Shown piece by piece: positions 45,870 to 53,727 of a stretch of DNA of 59,452 nucleotides. Source of the DNA: Planctomycetota bacterium (lineage in GTDB: Bacteria > Planctomycetota > UBA11346); NCBI GenBank assembly GCA_025055595.1, contig JANWWU010000013.1:1-59452 (forward strand). The letters run 5' to 3'. The notes below the pieces were generated by a model that saw only the letters and a list, made by a program, of their open reading frames with translations, was not told the origin of the DNA and made no database searches. Each line of letters opens with the position of its first letter. Within the stretch, counting starts at the first letter, position 1. Position numbers and translations under genes: made by a program.

Positions 45870-46928
45870 TCAGCGGCCGAGGTGCAGCGCGCTCAGCCGC
45901 CGCCAGCTCCTCGTCGCGCTCAGCGAACGTTGGCCGCTGATCGCGGCGCGATACAGCTCGAGCACGGCCGCGCCGACGATCGCGATGTCGTGGCGCGCCG
46001 CGCAGCGGCGGGCGTGGGCCGCGCAGGCCCGACGGCGATCGAGGGCCGCCAGCTGGCGCAGGGCCCCGGCGAGCACCAGCGGATCCTGCGGCGGCACCAG
46101 ACAGCCGGCGTCGCCGTCGTCGACCAGCTCCGGCAGCTGGCCGACGGCGGTCGCGACCACCGGGCAGCCGTGCGCCAGCGCGCTGACGATGTGCGGCATC
46201 GGCAGGTCGGCGTCGCTGGTCTCGACGAAGACATCGCAGGCCGCGAGGCATTGTTCGGGGCTGTCGCTCAGCCAGGGCTCGGGCGGCGCCAGGTCCTCGT
46301 CGAGCTCGCCGACGGCGATGACGCGCACCGCCAGGCCATCGCCGAGCAGGGCGGCATGGGCCTTCGCCAGCACCCCGCTGTCGCGGCGGCGGCGCAGCCA
46401 GGCGCCGATGGTCAGCGGTCGATGCTCCTGCGACGACTCCTCCGCCATCGACGGCAACGCTAGCCCCGGCGGGATCACCTGCACGCGCTCGCGCAGTCCG
46501 CCATCGCGAGCGAGCAGCGCCGCGCGGTGGTACTCGCTCGGCACGATGATCGTTGCGCCGGGAAGCGAACGGAGGATCCGCCGACTGGCGTGGCTGCCGC
46601 TCAGCGACTGCAGCTCGACGATCAACGGCACGCGCAGCGCGCGCGCCAGGTCGGCCGCCGGCGACAGGGCCTCATCGCCGTGGGCGTGGACGATATCGCA
46701 GCCCCAATTGGCGGCGGCGATCACCGTCTCGCGCCGTCCGCGTCGCCACCAGTTCCACCAGCCGCGGTAGGAGCCGAGGCCGGGCACGCCGGCGGCAGCT
46801 GCTTCCGCGACCGGCACCGCCGCCACCGCATGGCCCTGTTCGCTCAGCCAGGCGAGCAAGCTGCGCGCGCCCGCGGGCCAGATCAGCGCGTCGGACGAGA
46901 GGACATGCACGATGCGCAGCGGGATCAC
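45870..46928 (-). CDS. family-4 glycosyltransferase
   Basis: A 352-residue GT-B fold enzyme. The N-terminal Rossmann half starts LRIVHVLSSDALIWPAGA and has CDIVHAHGDEA. The C-terminal half has PLTIGAWLRRRRDSG, the donor-binding region ETSDADLPMPHIVSALAHG and PVVATAVGQLPELV with the GT4 Glu motif, then a typical glycine-rich GDAGCLVPP. It probably transfers a nucleotide sugar to a lipid or protein acceptor. The start is GTG at 46928, whose GTGA overlap with the yacG stop supports it. Confidence 0.85.
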   Translation of the reverse strand: MIPLRIVHVLSSDALIWPAGARSLLAWLSEQGHAVAAVPVAEAAAAGVPGLGSYRGWWNWWRRGRRETVIAAANWGCDIVHAHGDEALSPAADLARALRVPLIVELQSLSGSHASRRILRSLPGATIIVPSEYHRAALLARDGGLRERVQVIPPGLALPSMAEESSQEHRPLTIGAWLRRRRDSGVLAKAHAALLGDGLAVRVIAVGELDEDLAPPEPWLSDSPEQCLAACDVFVETSDADLPMPHIVSALAHGCPVVATAVGQLPELVDDGDAGCLVPPQDPLVLAGALRQLAALDRRRACAAHARRCAARHDIAIVGAAVLELYRAAISGQRSLSATRSWRRLSALHLGR

Positions 46929-47131
46929 TGCGCCGGCTCTCCGGGACCCGGTGCCGCCTGCTCCGCGACCGGCACGCCGTAGCGCTCGGCGAACCAGCCC
47001 CCGAGGTCGCGCCAGCGGCAACGCTCGGAGCAGAACGGGAAGCTCGCTGGTCGAGCCGGGCCGCGCGTCGCCACCGGCCGGCGGCAGGTGGGGCAGGAGA
47101 GCAGGGCGGGCGCCACTGCGTCGTCAGTCAT
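46925..47131 (-). CDS. yacG: DNA gyrase inhibitor YacG, zinc-binding
   Basis: A 68-residue YacG homologue. The zinc site is CPTC (about 13-16) and FCSERCRWRDLG (about 33-44), followed by the family motif GGWFAERYGVP. In E. coli YacG binds the C-terminal domain of GyrB and inhibits gyrase. Here it lies between an MJ0042-type membrane gene (12-base gap) and a glycosyltransferase (4-base overlap). Confidence 0.92.
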   Translation of the reverse strand: MTDDAVAPALLSCPTCRRPVATRGPARPASFPFCSERCRWRDLGGWFAERYGVPVAEQAAPGPGEPAQ

Positions 47132-47143
47132 CGCGGGGCGGGA

Positions 47144-48553
47144 TCATCGCGCGGGTGCGAGGGAGAGCAATCGCCAGCCGCGTGGCCAATCCCCGCCTTC
47201 GAGCCGCAGCAGGACGCCGCGATAGGGGCCCTGATAGCGGAGGTAAGGCGGACGTCCCTGATCGGTCAACAGGTGACCGCGCTTGCCGTGGAAGGGCAGG
47301 AGGACCAGGCGCTCGGGCAGCTCCCCGCGCTCGCGGATCCGCTTGCCGATGTCCCAGCCCTCGGGCGGGGCCTGGCCGAGCAGGAGGTCGCCGACCAGCG
47401 CCGCGTCCTCCTCGCTGAGCTGCAGGCTGCGCAGCAGTTCGCCGTGGTCGATGGCGCGGATGCGCGCTGCGGCCAGGGCCTTCACCGCGTCGGTGCCGCG
47501 GCGCTGGCCGATGATCTCGGCGACGCGGGCGCGCTCCTTGGGGGGCAGCCACAGCCCGAGCGCCTCGTCGTACTGCAGCCCCTTGAGCGCGCGCAGCGCC
47601 TCGGCGCGCGGCGCCAGATCGATGACGCGCTCCGTGCCGAAGTCGGCGTCGTCGACATCGATCGCGATCGCCGGTCCCTGCGGCATCGACGGCGCGCTGA
47701 GCAGCCAGGCGCGCGCGCGCACCGCGTTGCCGAGCGCCGGATAGCGGTTCTGCGCCGGCGGCACGGGTGCGGCATAGTGCGCGAGGGCGTCGCGCCGGGA
47801 GTCGGGCAGGTTGGCGATGATGACGAGCGCGATGATCAGCAGGACGACGGCGGCGCTGCCGATGATCCACCAGGCCAGGGCGCGTCCCTCGCGCTCGCCC
47901 TCGCCGGTCAGCACGGCCTGCACCTCGCGCTTGGCGTCCTTGCCCTTGGCCCCGCCCTTGGCGATGCGGTCGGTCTGCCGCTTCTCCTCGCGCTTGGCGA
48001 CCTCCGACTCCGCCGCCTGCTCTTGAATACCCTTGAGCTGCGCTGCCAGCTGCTGGCGCATCGCCTCCATCTGCTCGGTCTTGCGCTTGCTGATGCGCGT
48101 CGTCGTCTTCGGCTGCGTCGCCGGCGGCGGCGCCGGCGCTTGGCTCAGCCCGGCGTCGAGGTCGAGTTCGTCGTCCTTGTCGTCCTTCGGCGGCGCGCTC
48201 GGCTTGGCCGCCGGCGGACGCGCGGCGGACGCTGGCGCCGCGGCGGCCTGATTCGCCGGCTTGGGCGGAGCGCCCGTCGCCGCCGCGGCCGCGCCGCTGG
48301 CCGCCGGCTTGGGCGGGGCGGGCTTCGGCGCCGCTGCTGCCGGGGGGGGCGCCGGCGCTGCGGCAGCGCTGCCGCTTGCAGCGCCCGTGGCCGCAGGTGC
48401 CGCAACCTGCACCCGGCGCACGCTGCCGTCGGCCTGCAGCTGGAAGGCGTTCTTGCAGGCCGGACAGCGCACGGCCTTGCCGACCAGCGCGGGCTTGAAG
48501 GGATAGCGCGCACCGCACCAGGGGCAGGCGAAGCTCTCCGGACTGCCGCTCAT
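47144..48553 (-). CDS. MJ0042-type zinc-ribbon single-pass membrane protein
   Basis: A 469-residue protein. A zinc ribbon at the N-terminus (CPWCGARYPF, then CPACKNAF, residues 10-40) is followed by a long Ala/Pro-rich linker (about 50-135), a charged helical segment (about 150-215) and one TM helix (about 230-252, WWIIGSAAVVLLIIALVII). The extracytoplasmic domain (about 255-469) is unrecognised. This architecture is common in Planctomycetes. Function unknown. The ATG at 48553 is chosen because it gives the zinc ribbon directly. Confidence 0.75.
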   Translation of the reverse strand: MSGSPESFACPWCGARYPFKPALVGKAVRCPACKNAFQLQADGSVRRVQVAAPAATGAASGSAAAAPAPPPAAAAPKPAPPKPAASGAAAAATGAPPKPANQAAAAPASAARPPAAKPSAPPKDDKDDELDLDAGLSQAPAPPPATQPKTTTRISKRKTEQMEAMRQQLAAQLKGIQEQAAESEVAKREEKRQTDRIAKGGAKGKDAKREVQAVLTGEGEREGRALAWWIIGSAAVVLLIIALVIIANLPDSRRDALAHYAAPVPPAQNRYPALGNAVRARAWLLSAPSMPQGPAIAIDVDDADFGTERVIDLAPRAEALRALKGLQYDEALGLWLPPKERARVAEIIGQRRGTDAVKALAAARIRAIDHGELLRSLQLSEEDAALVGDLLLGQAPPEGWDIGKRIRERGELPERLVLLPFHGKRGHLLTDQGRPPYLRYQGPYRGVLLRLEGGDWPRGWRLLSLAPAR

Positions 48554-48634
48554 GAGGGAAGCGTCGGACACAGGCCGACCCCGTGCAAGGGGGGCGGGGC
48601 TTGCTGGCCCGGCGGTGTCGCATGATGCCTCCGC

Positions 48635-49234
48635 ATGCAGCGCGGCTTCACGCTGATCGAGCTGCTGGCGGCCTGCGGGGTCTTCCTCTTCGGCTTTGCA
48701 GCCGCGATCGGGCTGATGACCGTCGGCACGCGGGCGCGCGCCCAGGCCGATGGCCTGCTGCGCCTCGGCTTGGCGGCGAGCTCGCTGCCGGTGGAGTTCG
48801 CGCTCGATGCCTGGCTCGCCGAGGATCCCCAGCAGTCGCCGCCGCCGAGCGCCTATCGCGGCGACGGTCAAGCCGAGGTCGCGATGCCGGGCGAGGCGCA
48901 GGAAGACCTCGATGCGCCGCTGTACCCCTATCGCCCGCAGCCCGGCATCTGGTATCGCGTCCTGCGGGCGAGCGATGCCCGGGGCGGCGATGACCGCGCG
49001 GCGGCGGTGCTGCGTTTCGAGCTGCTCGTCGTCTGGAACCCGGTGCCTGATGAGACGCTGACGCTGCGCGAGCTGGCGCAGCGCCATCGCCTCGATCGCC
49101 GCCCGGACTGGGAGGGCGGCGACCACCTGGCGATGCTGATCGAGTATCTGACGGCGCGCGGGCTAGCCGTACGCGAGACCCACTGGGTCATCCGCCGACC
49201 GCGGATGCCGGAAGGCGGCGGCCATGGCGGATGA
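48635..49234 (+). CDS. prepilin-type N-terminal cleavage/methylation protein
   Basis: A 199-residue pseudopilin-like protein. The N-terminus MQRGFTLIELLAACGVFLFG is a type IV prepilin signal: cleavage after Gly4, methylated Phe, Glu at +5 and a hydrophobic helix. The rest is a small globular domain, not an obvious GspG or PilA. No pilus or secretion assembly genes are in the window, so it must use machinery encoded elsewhere. It overlaps the thioesterase gene by 11 bases. Confidence 0.88.
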   Translation: MQRGFTLIELLAACGVFLFGFAAAIGLMTVGTRARAQADGLLRLGLAASSLPVEFALDAWLAEDPQQSPPPSAYRGDGQAEVAMPGEAQEDLDAPLYPYRPQPGIWYRVLRASDARGGDDRAAAVLRFELLVVWNPVPDETLTLRELAQRHRLDRRPDWEGGDHLAMLIEYLTARGLAVRETHWVIRRPRMPEGGGHGG

Positions 49235-49667
49235 CGCGGCGTTCGGCGGCCCCGCGGCGCACTGCCATCGCCTGCGCGTGCGCTACGCCGAGACCGATCA
49301 GATGGGGGTCGCGCACCATGCGGCCTATGTCGTGTGGCTCGAGGAAGCGCGCATCGCCTGGCTAGCGGCGCGCGGCCAGAGCTACCGCGAGCTGGAAGCC
49401 GGCGGCCTGCTGCTGCCCGTCGTCGAGCTGTCGATCGCCTATCGCCGCCCGGCGCGCTTCGACGACGCGCTGACCCTGCTGACCGTCGCCAGCCAGCCGG
49501 GGCCGACGCGGCTCGCCTTCGCCACCCGCATCGAGCGGGACGGCGTGCTGCTCGCGGAGGCGCGGGTGACGGTGGCCGCGGTCGACCGCCACGGTCGGCC
49601 GCAACGCCTGCCCGCGGCGCTCGCCGCCCTGCTCTCGCAACCGCCATCGCCTGCCGAATGTCGCTGA
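49224..49667 (+). CDS. YbgC/4HBT-type acyl-CoA thioesterase
   Basis: A 147-residue hotdog-fold thioesterase. The active-site block YAETDQMGVAHHAAYVVWLE, with the conserved Asp in TDQMG, matches YbgC/FadM-type enzymes that hydrolyse acyl-CoA thioesters. The usual LxxxGxxxxxxE helix is present as WLAARGQSYRELE. Substrate chain length is not predictable. It overlaps the prepilin gene; 43 bases separate it from the next gene. Confidence 0.88.
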   Translation: MADDAAFGGPAAHCHRLRVRYAETDQMGVAHHAAYVVWLEEARIAWLAARGQSYRELEAGGLLLPVVELSIAYRRPARFDDALTLLTVASQPGPTRLAFATRIERDGVLLAEARVTVAAVDRHGRPQRLPAALAALLSQPPSPAECR

Positions 49668-49710
49668 GAAACCGATCGAGTGCATGCGGTTTCCAGTGCA
49701 TGATGGCGGC

Positions 49711-50226
49711 ATGCGCTGGGCGAGCGTCCTCCTGCTGGCGATGACCCTGGCTGCCGCCGACTGGCCGGCCAGCCGTGTCATCGGCGAGCACCAGGTGCCG
49801 CTCTGCGGCAGCGCGCGCTTCACCTGGTGGGGCATCGAGGTCTACGATGTCGCCCTGTATCTGCCGCCCGGCGCGGCGCCGCTGGCTGAGGCGCCGCGCG
49901 CCATCGCCTTCCGCTATCGACGGGCGTTCACGGCCAGGGACCTGGCGCGGGCCACGACCGTCACCGTCCAGGCGCGGGCCGCCGGGGCGCCGCCGGCGGA
50001 GGTCGAAGCGGGGCTGGCGGCGATCAACCGCCTGTGGCCAGATGTCGGCGCCGGCGATGAGCTGACACTGGTCTACGAGCCGGCGCAGGGTCTGCGCGTC
50101 CTGCTCAACGACCGGCAGCTCGGGGTCGTTTCAGGGACGCAGTTTGCGCGCGTCCTGTTCTCGGTGTGGCTCGGCGAGCAGCCGATCGACCGTCGGCTGC
50201 GCGATCGCCTGCTGGCGCGGCGCTGA
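49711..50226 (+). CDS. secreted chalcone-isomerase-like domain protein
   Basis: A 171-residue protein with an N-terminal signal peptide (MRWASVLLLAMTLAAADW) and a chalcone-isomerase-like fold of the bacterial type: RFTWWGIEVYDVALYLP and the terminal VLFSVWLGEQPIDRRLRDRLL. Bacterial members are periplasmic and are thought to bind fatty acids or other small ligands rather than isomerise chalcone. The ATG at 49711 is chosen because it directly starts the signal peptide. Confidence 0.8.
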   Translation: MRWASVLLLAMTLAAADWPASRVIGEHQVPLCGSARFTWWGIEVYDVALYLPPGAAPLAEAPRAIAFRYRRAFTARDLARATTVTVQARAAGAPPAEVEAGLAAINRLWPDVGAGDELTLVYEPAQGLRVLLNDRQLGVVSGTQFARVLFSVWLGEQPIDRRLRDRLLARR

Positions 50227-50266
50227 GCCCGGCTTGCCCGCTGCCGGCGGCTGCGAGCATGCGGCC

Positions 50267-51880
50267 ATGCTCAGCGTCTGCGATCTGTCGATGAACTTCG
50301 GGCAGAAGGTGCTGTTCGAGCGCGTCAACCTGAAGTTCTCGCCCGGCAACTGCTACGGGGTGATCGGCGCCAACGGCACCGGCAAGTCGACCTTCCTGAA
50401 GATCATCGCCGGCGAGATCGAGCCGACGCTCGGCGAGGTGGTCGTCGAGCCCGGACGACGCATCGGCTGGCTGCGCCAGGACATCCACGGCTACGAGGAC
50501 GAGACCGTGATCTCGGTCGCCCTGCGCGGCCACCGCGAGGTCTGGGAGATCCAGCAGGAGCTCGATCGCCTCTACGCCGCCGGCGAGCTCGACGACGCGC
50601 AGACCGCGCGGCTTGGCGAGCTGCAGGAGCGCTTCGAGGAGCTCGACGGCTACAGCCAGGAGCCGGCGGCGGCCCAGGTGCTGACCGATCTCGGCGTCGA
50701 GCCCGAGCTGCACCAGAAGCCGATGCGCGAGATCGACAACGCGCGCAAAGTGCGCGTCCTGCTCGCCCAGGCGCTGTTCTCCAAGCCCGACATCCTGCTG
50801 CTCGACGAGCCGACCAACAACCTCGATATCCCGGCCATCGTCTGGCTCGAGCAGTTCCTCGCCGACTACGAGGGCGTGATCATCGTCGTCTCCCACGACC
50901 GCCACTTCCTCAATCGCGTCTGCACGCACACGCTCGACATCGACTACAAGACGATCCGCCTGTTCACCGGCCCCTACGATGTCTACCAGGCCCAGGAAGC
51001 GCTGGCCCGCGCCCAGCGCAGCCGCGAGGCCGGACGCATCGAGCGCCAGGTCGCGCGCCTCAAGCGCTTCGTCGAACGCTTCAAGTCGAACGCCGCGCGC
51101 TCCAAGCAGGCGACCAGCCGCATGAAGCTGATCGAGCAGCTGTCGAGCCAGAAGGTCGTGCCGAGCTCGCGGATCGCCCCGCGCATCCAGTTCCGCATCG
51201 CGCGGCCCAGCGGCCAGGACGTCGTCAAGCTCGAGGGGGTCTCCTTCGCCTACCCCGGCGGCCCGGCGATCCTGCGCGGCCTCGACACCCGCATCGATCG
51301 CGGCGAGCGCCTCGCGATCGTCGGCCGCAACGGCATCGGCAAGACGACGATCTGCCGCCTGCTGGTCGGCGAACTGACGCCCAGCCGCGGCGCGATCACC
51401 TGGTCGTCGACGGTCAGCCGCGCCTACTTCCCCCAGGAGGGCGGCGCGCTGTTCAGCAAGCCGGAGCTGTCGATCCTCGAGTGGATCCGCCAGTTCACCG
51501 CCACCCAGGACAGCAACGCGATGCGGGCGATGCTCGGGCGCATGCTGTTCTCCGGCGACGATGTGCAGAAGCCGGTCGGCGTGCTCTCCGGCGGCGAACG
51601 CGTGCGCTGCCTGCTCTCGATGGTGATGCTGCAGGAGGCGAACACCCTGATCCTCGACGAGCCGACCGCCCACCTCGACATGGAGTCGATCGAAGCCTTG
51701 CAGGAGGCCCTCGAAGAGTTCCCCGGCACGCTGATCTTCGTCAGCCACGATCGCGAGTTCATCGACGGCATCGCGACGCGCTGCTGGGTCCTCGAGGACG
51801 CCGAGCCCGGACAGCCGCCGCGGCTGACCGACTGGCGCGGCGACTACGCCGCCTTCCGCGCCAGTCGCGGCATGGAGTGA
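50267..51880 (+). CDS. ABC-F family ATPase (YbiT-like)
   Basis: A 537-residue soluble tandem ATPase. The first domain has Walker A GANGTGKSTF, a degenerate signature (DNARKVRVLLAQ, as in YbiT) and LLLDEPTNNLD. The interdomain linker has the YbiT-like RFKSNAARSKQATSRMK. The second domain has GRNGIGKTTI, LSGGERVR and LILDEPTAHLDMES. ABC-F proteins bind the ribosomal E site and rescue stalled or antibiotic-bound ribosomes or modulate translation; YbiT itself is poorly understood. No TM region. The start ATG at 50267 fits the family (MLSVCDLSMNFGQK). Confidence 0.92.
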   Translation: MLSVCDLSMNFGQKVLFERVNLKFSPGNCYGVIGANGTGKSTFLKIIAGEIEPTLGEVVVEPGRRIGWLRQDIHGYEDETVISVALRGHREVWEIQQELDRLYAAGELDDAQTARLGELQERFEELDGYSQEPAAAQVLTDLGVEPELHQKPMREIDNARKVRVLLAQALFSKPDILLLDEPTNNLDIPAIVWLEQFLADYEGVIIVVSHDRHFLNRVCTHTLDIDYKTIRLFTGPYDVYQAQEALARAQRSREAGRIERQVARLKRFVERFKSNAARSKQATSRMKLIEQLSSQKVVPSSRIAPRIQFRIARPSGQDVVKLEGVSFAYPGGPAILRGLDTRIDRGERLAIVGRNGIGKTTICRLLVGELTPSRGAITWSSTVSRAYFPQEGGALFSKPELSILEWIRQFTATQDSNAMRAMLGRMLFSGDDVQKPVGVLSGGERVRCLLSMVMLQEANTLILDEPTAHLDMESIEALQEALEEFPGTLIFVSHDREFIDGIATRCWVLEDAEPGQPPRLTDWRGDYAAFRASRGME

Positions 51881-51887
51881 CGCGCTC

Positions 51888-51917
51888 TTGCCTACGACGC
51901 GATCTGTACAGTATTCT
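51888..51917 (+). promoter_or_regulatory. candidate leaderless-type promoter
   Basis: TTGCCT (51888-51893) and TATTCT (51912-51917) are spaced by 18 bases. The start site would fall at about 51924-51925, on the A of the ATG of the next gene, which has no Shine-Dalgarno sequence. Confidence 0.4.
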
Positions 51918-51924
51918 ACCATCA

Positions 51925-52662
51925 ATGACTGAGCCGCAGCGTCCCAGTCCGCAGGCAGCCCTCGCGGAGTACCTCGACGCCTACATGAGGGACCGCGACC
52001 TCGCCGCGACCCTGGCGCTGTGGGTCGAAGAGCCGACCTGCATCGGCACCGGCTTCGACGAGATCGGCTTCGTGAAGCAGCGCTTCGATGAGCTCTACAC
52101 CCGCGACATCGCCGAGGCCCCGGCGCGCCTCGACTACGAGATCGTCCAGCAGGTCGTGCAGCAGCCGCGTCCGGATGTCGCGATCATCGCCCTCGTCCTG
52201 CACATGCGCACCGTGATCGCCAACCAGGAGCTGCGCTTCAACGGCATGCGCTTGTCGCTGGTTTTCGTCGGCGACGGGCCGCGCTGGCGCATCGCCCACA
52301 TGCACCTGTCGCTGCCGACCACGGCGCACGGCGCCGACGAGTCCTTCCCGGTCAGGGAGCTCGAGGAGCGCAACCGCGTCCTGCAGCGCCTGGTCGACGA
52401 GCGGACGGCGCAGCTCGTGCGCGTCAACGAGCAGCTGCGCGCGATCAACCACGAGCTGCAGCAGCGCGTCGCCGAGATCCGCGTGCTCACCGGCCTGCTG
52501 CCGATCTGCTCCGGCTGCAAGAAGATCCGCGACGACGGCGGCCAATGGCAGCCGCTCGAAAGCTACATCAGCGCGCGGAGCGAGGCGCGGTTCTCGCACG
52601 GCCTGTGCCCGGCCTGCGCGCAGCGGCTCTACCCCGAGCTGTACTCCCAGCCGCGTCCGTGA
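51925..52662 (+). CDS. NTF2-like/SnoaL domain protein with coiled coil and C-terminal CxxCKK motif
   Basis: A 245-residue protein. Residues about 8-135 look like a SnoaL-type NTF2 fold (YLDAYMRDRDLAATLALWVE, RWRIAHMHLSLP). A helical segment (about 145-185, ELEERNRVLQRLVDERTAQL) resembles the linker before histidine-kinase or GGDEF outputs. The C-terminus LLPICSGCKKIRDDGGQW and HGLCPACAQRLYPEL is the small Cys motif often found at the end of bacterial PAS and response-regulator proteins. There is no enzyme domain, so it probably acts as a sensor or adaptor. It follows the leaderless-type promoter. Confidence 0.8.
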   Translation: MTEPQRPSPQAALAEYLDAYMRDRDLAATLALWVEEPTCIGTGFDEIGFVKQRFDELYTRDIAEAPARLDYEIVQQVVQQPRPDVAIIALVLHMRTVIANQELRFNGMRLSLVFVGDGPRWRIAHMHLSLPTTAHGADESFPVRELEERNRVLQRLVDERTAQLVRVNEQLRAINHELQQRVAEIRVLTGLLPICSGCKKIRDDGGQWQPLESYISARSEARFSHGLCPACAQRLYPELYSQPRP

Positions 52663-52665
52663 TCG

Positions 52666-53727
52666 CTAACCGTGCCCGACGCGGATGCCGGTGCGCCGGG
52701 CATAGGCGCCGAGGATCCCGGGGTGCTGGTTGCTGACCATCCCGCGCTCGATGATCCGGGAGGGCGCAAGGAAGCGGTAGCAGTCGAAGGGGATGCAGCG
52801 CAGGTCCTCCTCGCCGAGCAGCCCCTCCCAGCTCATCCCGGGATGGGCCCAGGCGCCCTCGCCGTAGAGCGTCGCCCCGCCCGCGAAGTCGCAGAGCACC
52901 GCCCCGTACTCCTGCAGGGCCCGCGCCACCGCTCGGGCCCCCGGGGAGAGCGGAAAGCGCCCGAGGTCGAGCGCGGGATCGAGCTGGATGATCGTCCCCT
53001 GCGGGATGCCGCCGGGCAGGCCGCCGTCGGTCCAGGTCGCCGGCGGGCTGTGCTTGAGCAGGGCCGGGGCCAGGCAGCCGAAGGCGAGCTTGTGGGCGAT
53101 GCGGCCAGCGCGCACCTCGTCATGCATGATCAGCCCGGCGACCGCCGGCACCCCGGAGGCGCGCGACGGCCCGTAGAGGTGGATGCTCTCGCCGATCTCG
53201 GCCGCGAACCACGCGGGGTCGAAGACGCCGTCGCCGTCGATGCGGTAGCGCATGCCGGTGAAAGAGCACCAACGGCCGTCGGGCAGGCGCAGCACCCCCC
53301 ACATGTCCCAGGCCCAGCCCTGCTCCCAGTCGACGAGGATCAGGTGGGCGTCGCCGGCCGGGTCGGGATGGGCATCGGGCGGGATCGGCACCTCGGGCCC
53401 GAAGCCCGGGCCGTGGCCGAGCGGGTGCTCGGGACCGAGGCGGTGCCGCGCGTGGCGGAAGAACATTCCGCCCTCGCGCGGCTCCTCGTCGCCGCTGAGC
53501 ACCCCGTCGCGGATCAGCGCGAAGCGGCGCTCGACGCGGACGCGCGGGGTGCGCGCGTCGACATCGTAGACCGGCATCGTCCAGGCGTGCAGGTTGATGT
53601 GGAAGCCGCCCTCCGGGCAGGCCCAGTACAGCAGCTCGCGCCAGCGCTCGTTCTCGGCGGCGAGTACCGGCGAGCTCGGCAGCGGCGTGTTCCAGAAGCT
53701 GGTGTCGCTGAAGAAGCGGCGGCGCAT
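52666..53727 (-). CDS. conserved protein of unknown function in a glycoside operon
   Basis: A 353-residue protein without signal peptide or TM helix. It begins MRRRFFSDTSFWNTPLP; similar SFWNxP-type proteins occur near carbohydrate enzymes in other bacteria, but I know no function for them. It is rich in Trp, His and Gly, with WDMWGVLRLPDG and many conserved-looking aromatic residues, suggestive of an enzyme or sugar-binding protein. It is the last gene after the GH94-like gene (ATGA overlap), so it probably acts on the same substrate. Confidence 0.75.
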   Translation of the reverse strand: MRRRFFSDTSFWNTPLPSSPVLAAENERWRELLYWACPEGGFHINLHAWTMPVYDVDARTPRVRVERRFALIRDGVLSGDEEPREGGMFFRHARHRLGPEHPLGHGPGFGPEVPIPPDAHPDPAGDAHLILVDWEQGWAWDMWGVLRLPDGRWCSFTGMRYRIDGDGVFDPAWFAAEIGESIHLYGPSRASGVPAVAGLIMHDEVRAGRIAHKLAFGCLAPALLKHSPPATWTDGGLPGGIPQGTIIQLDPALDLGRFPLSPGARAVARALQEYGAVLCDFAGGATLYGEGAWAHPGMSWEGLLGEEDLRCIPFDCYRFLAPSRIIERGMVSNQHPGILGAYARRTGIRVGHG

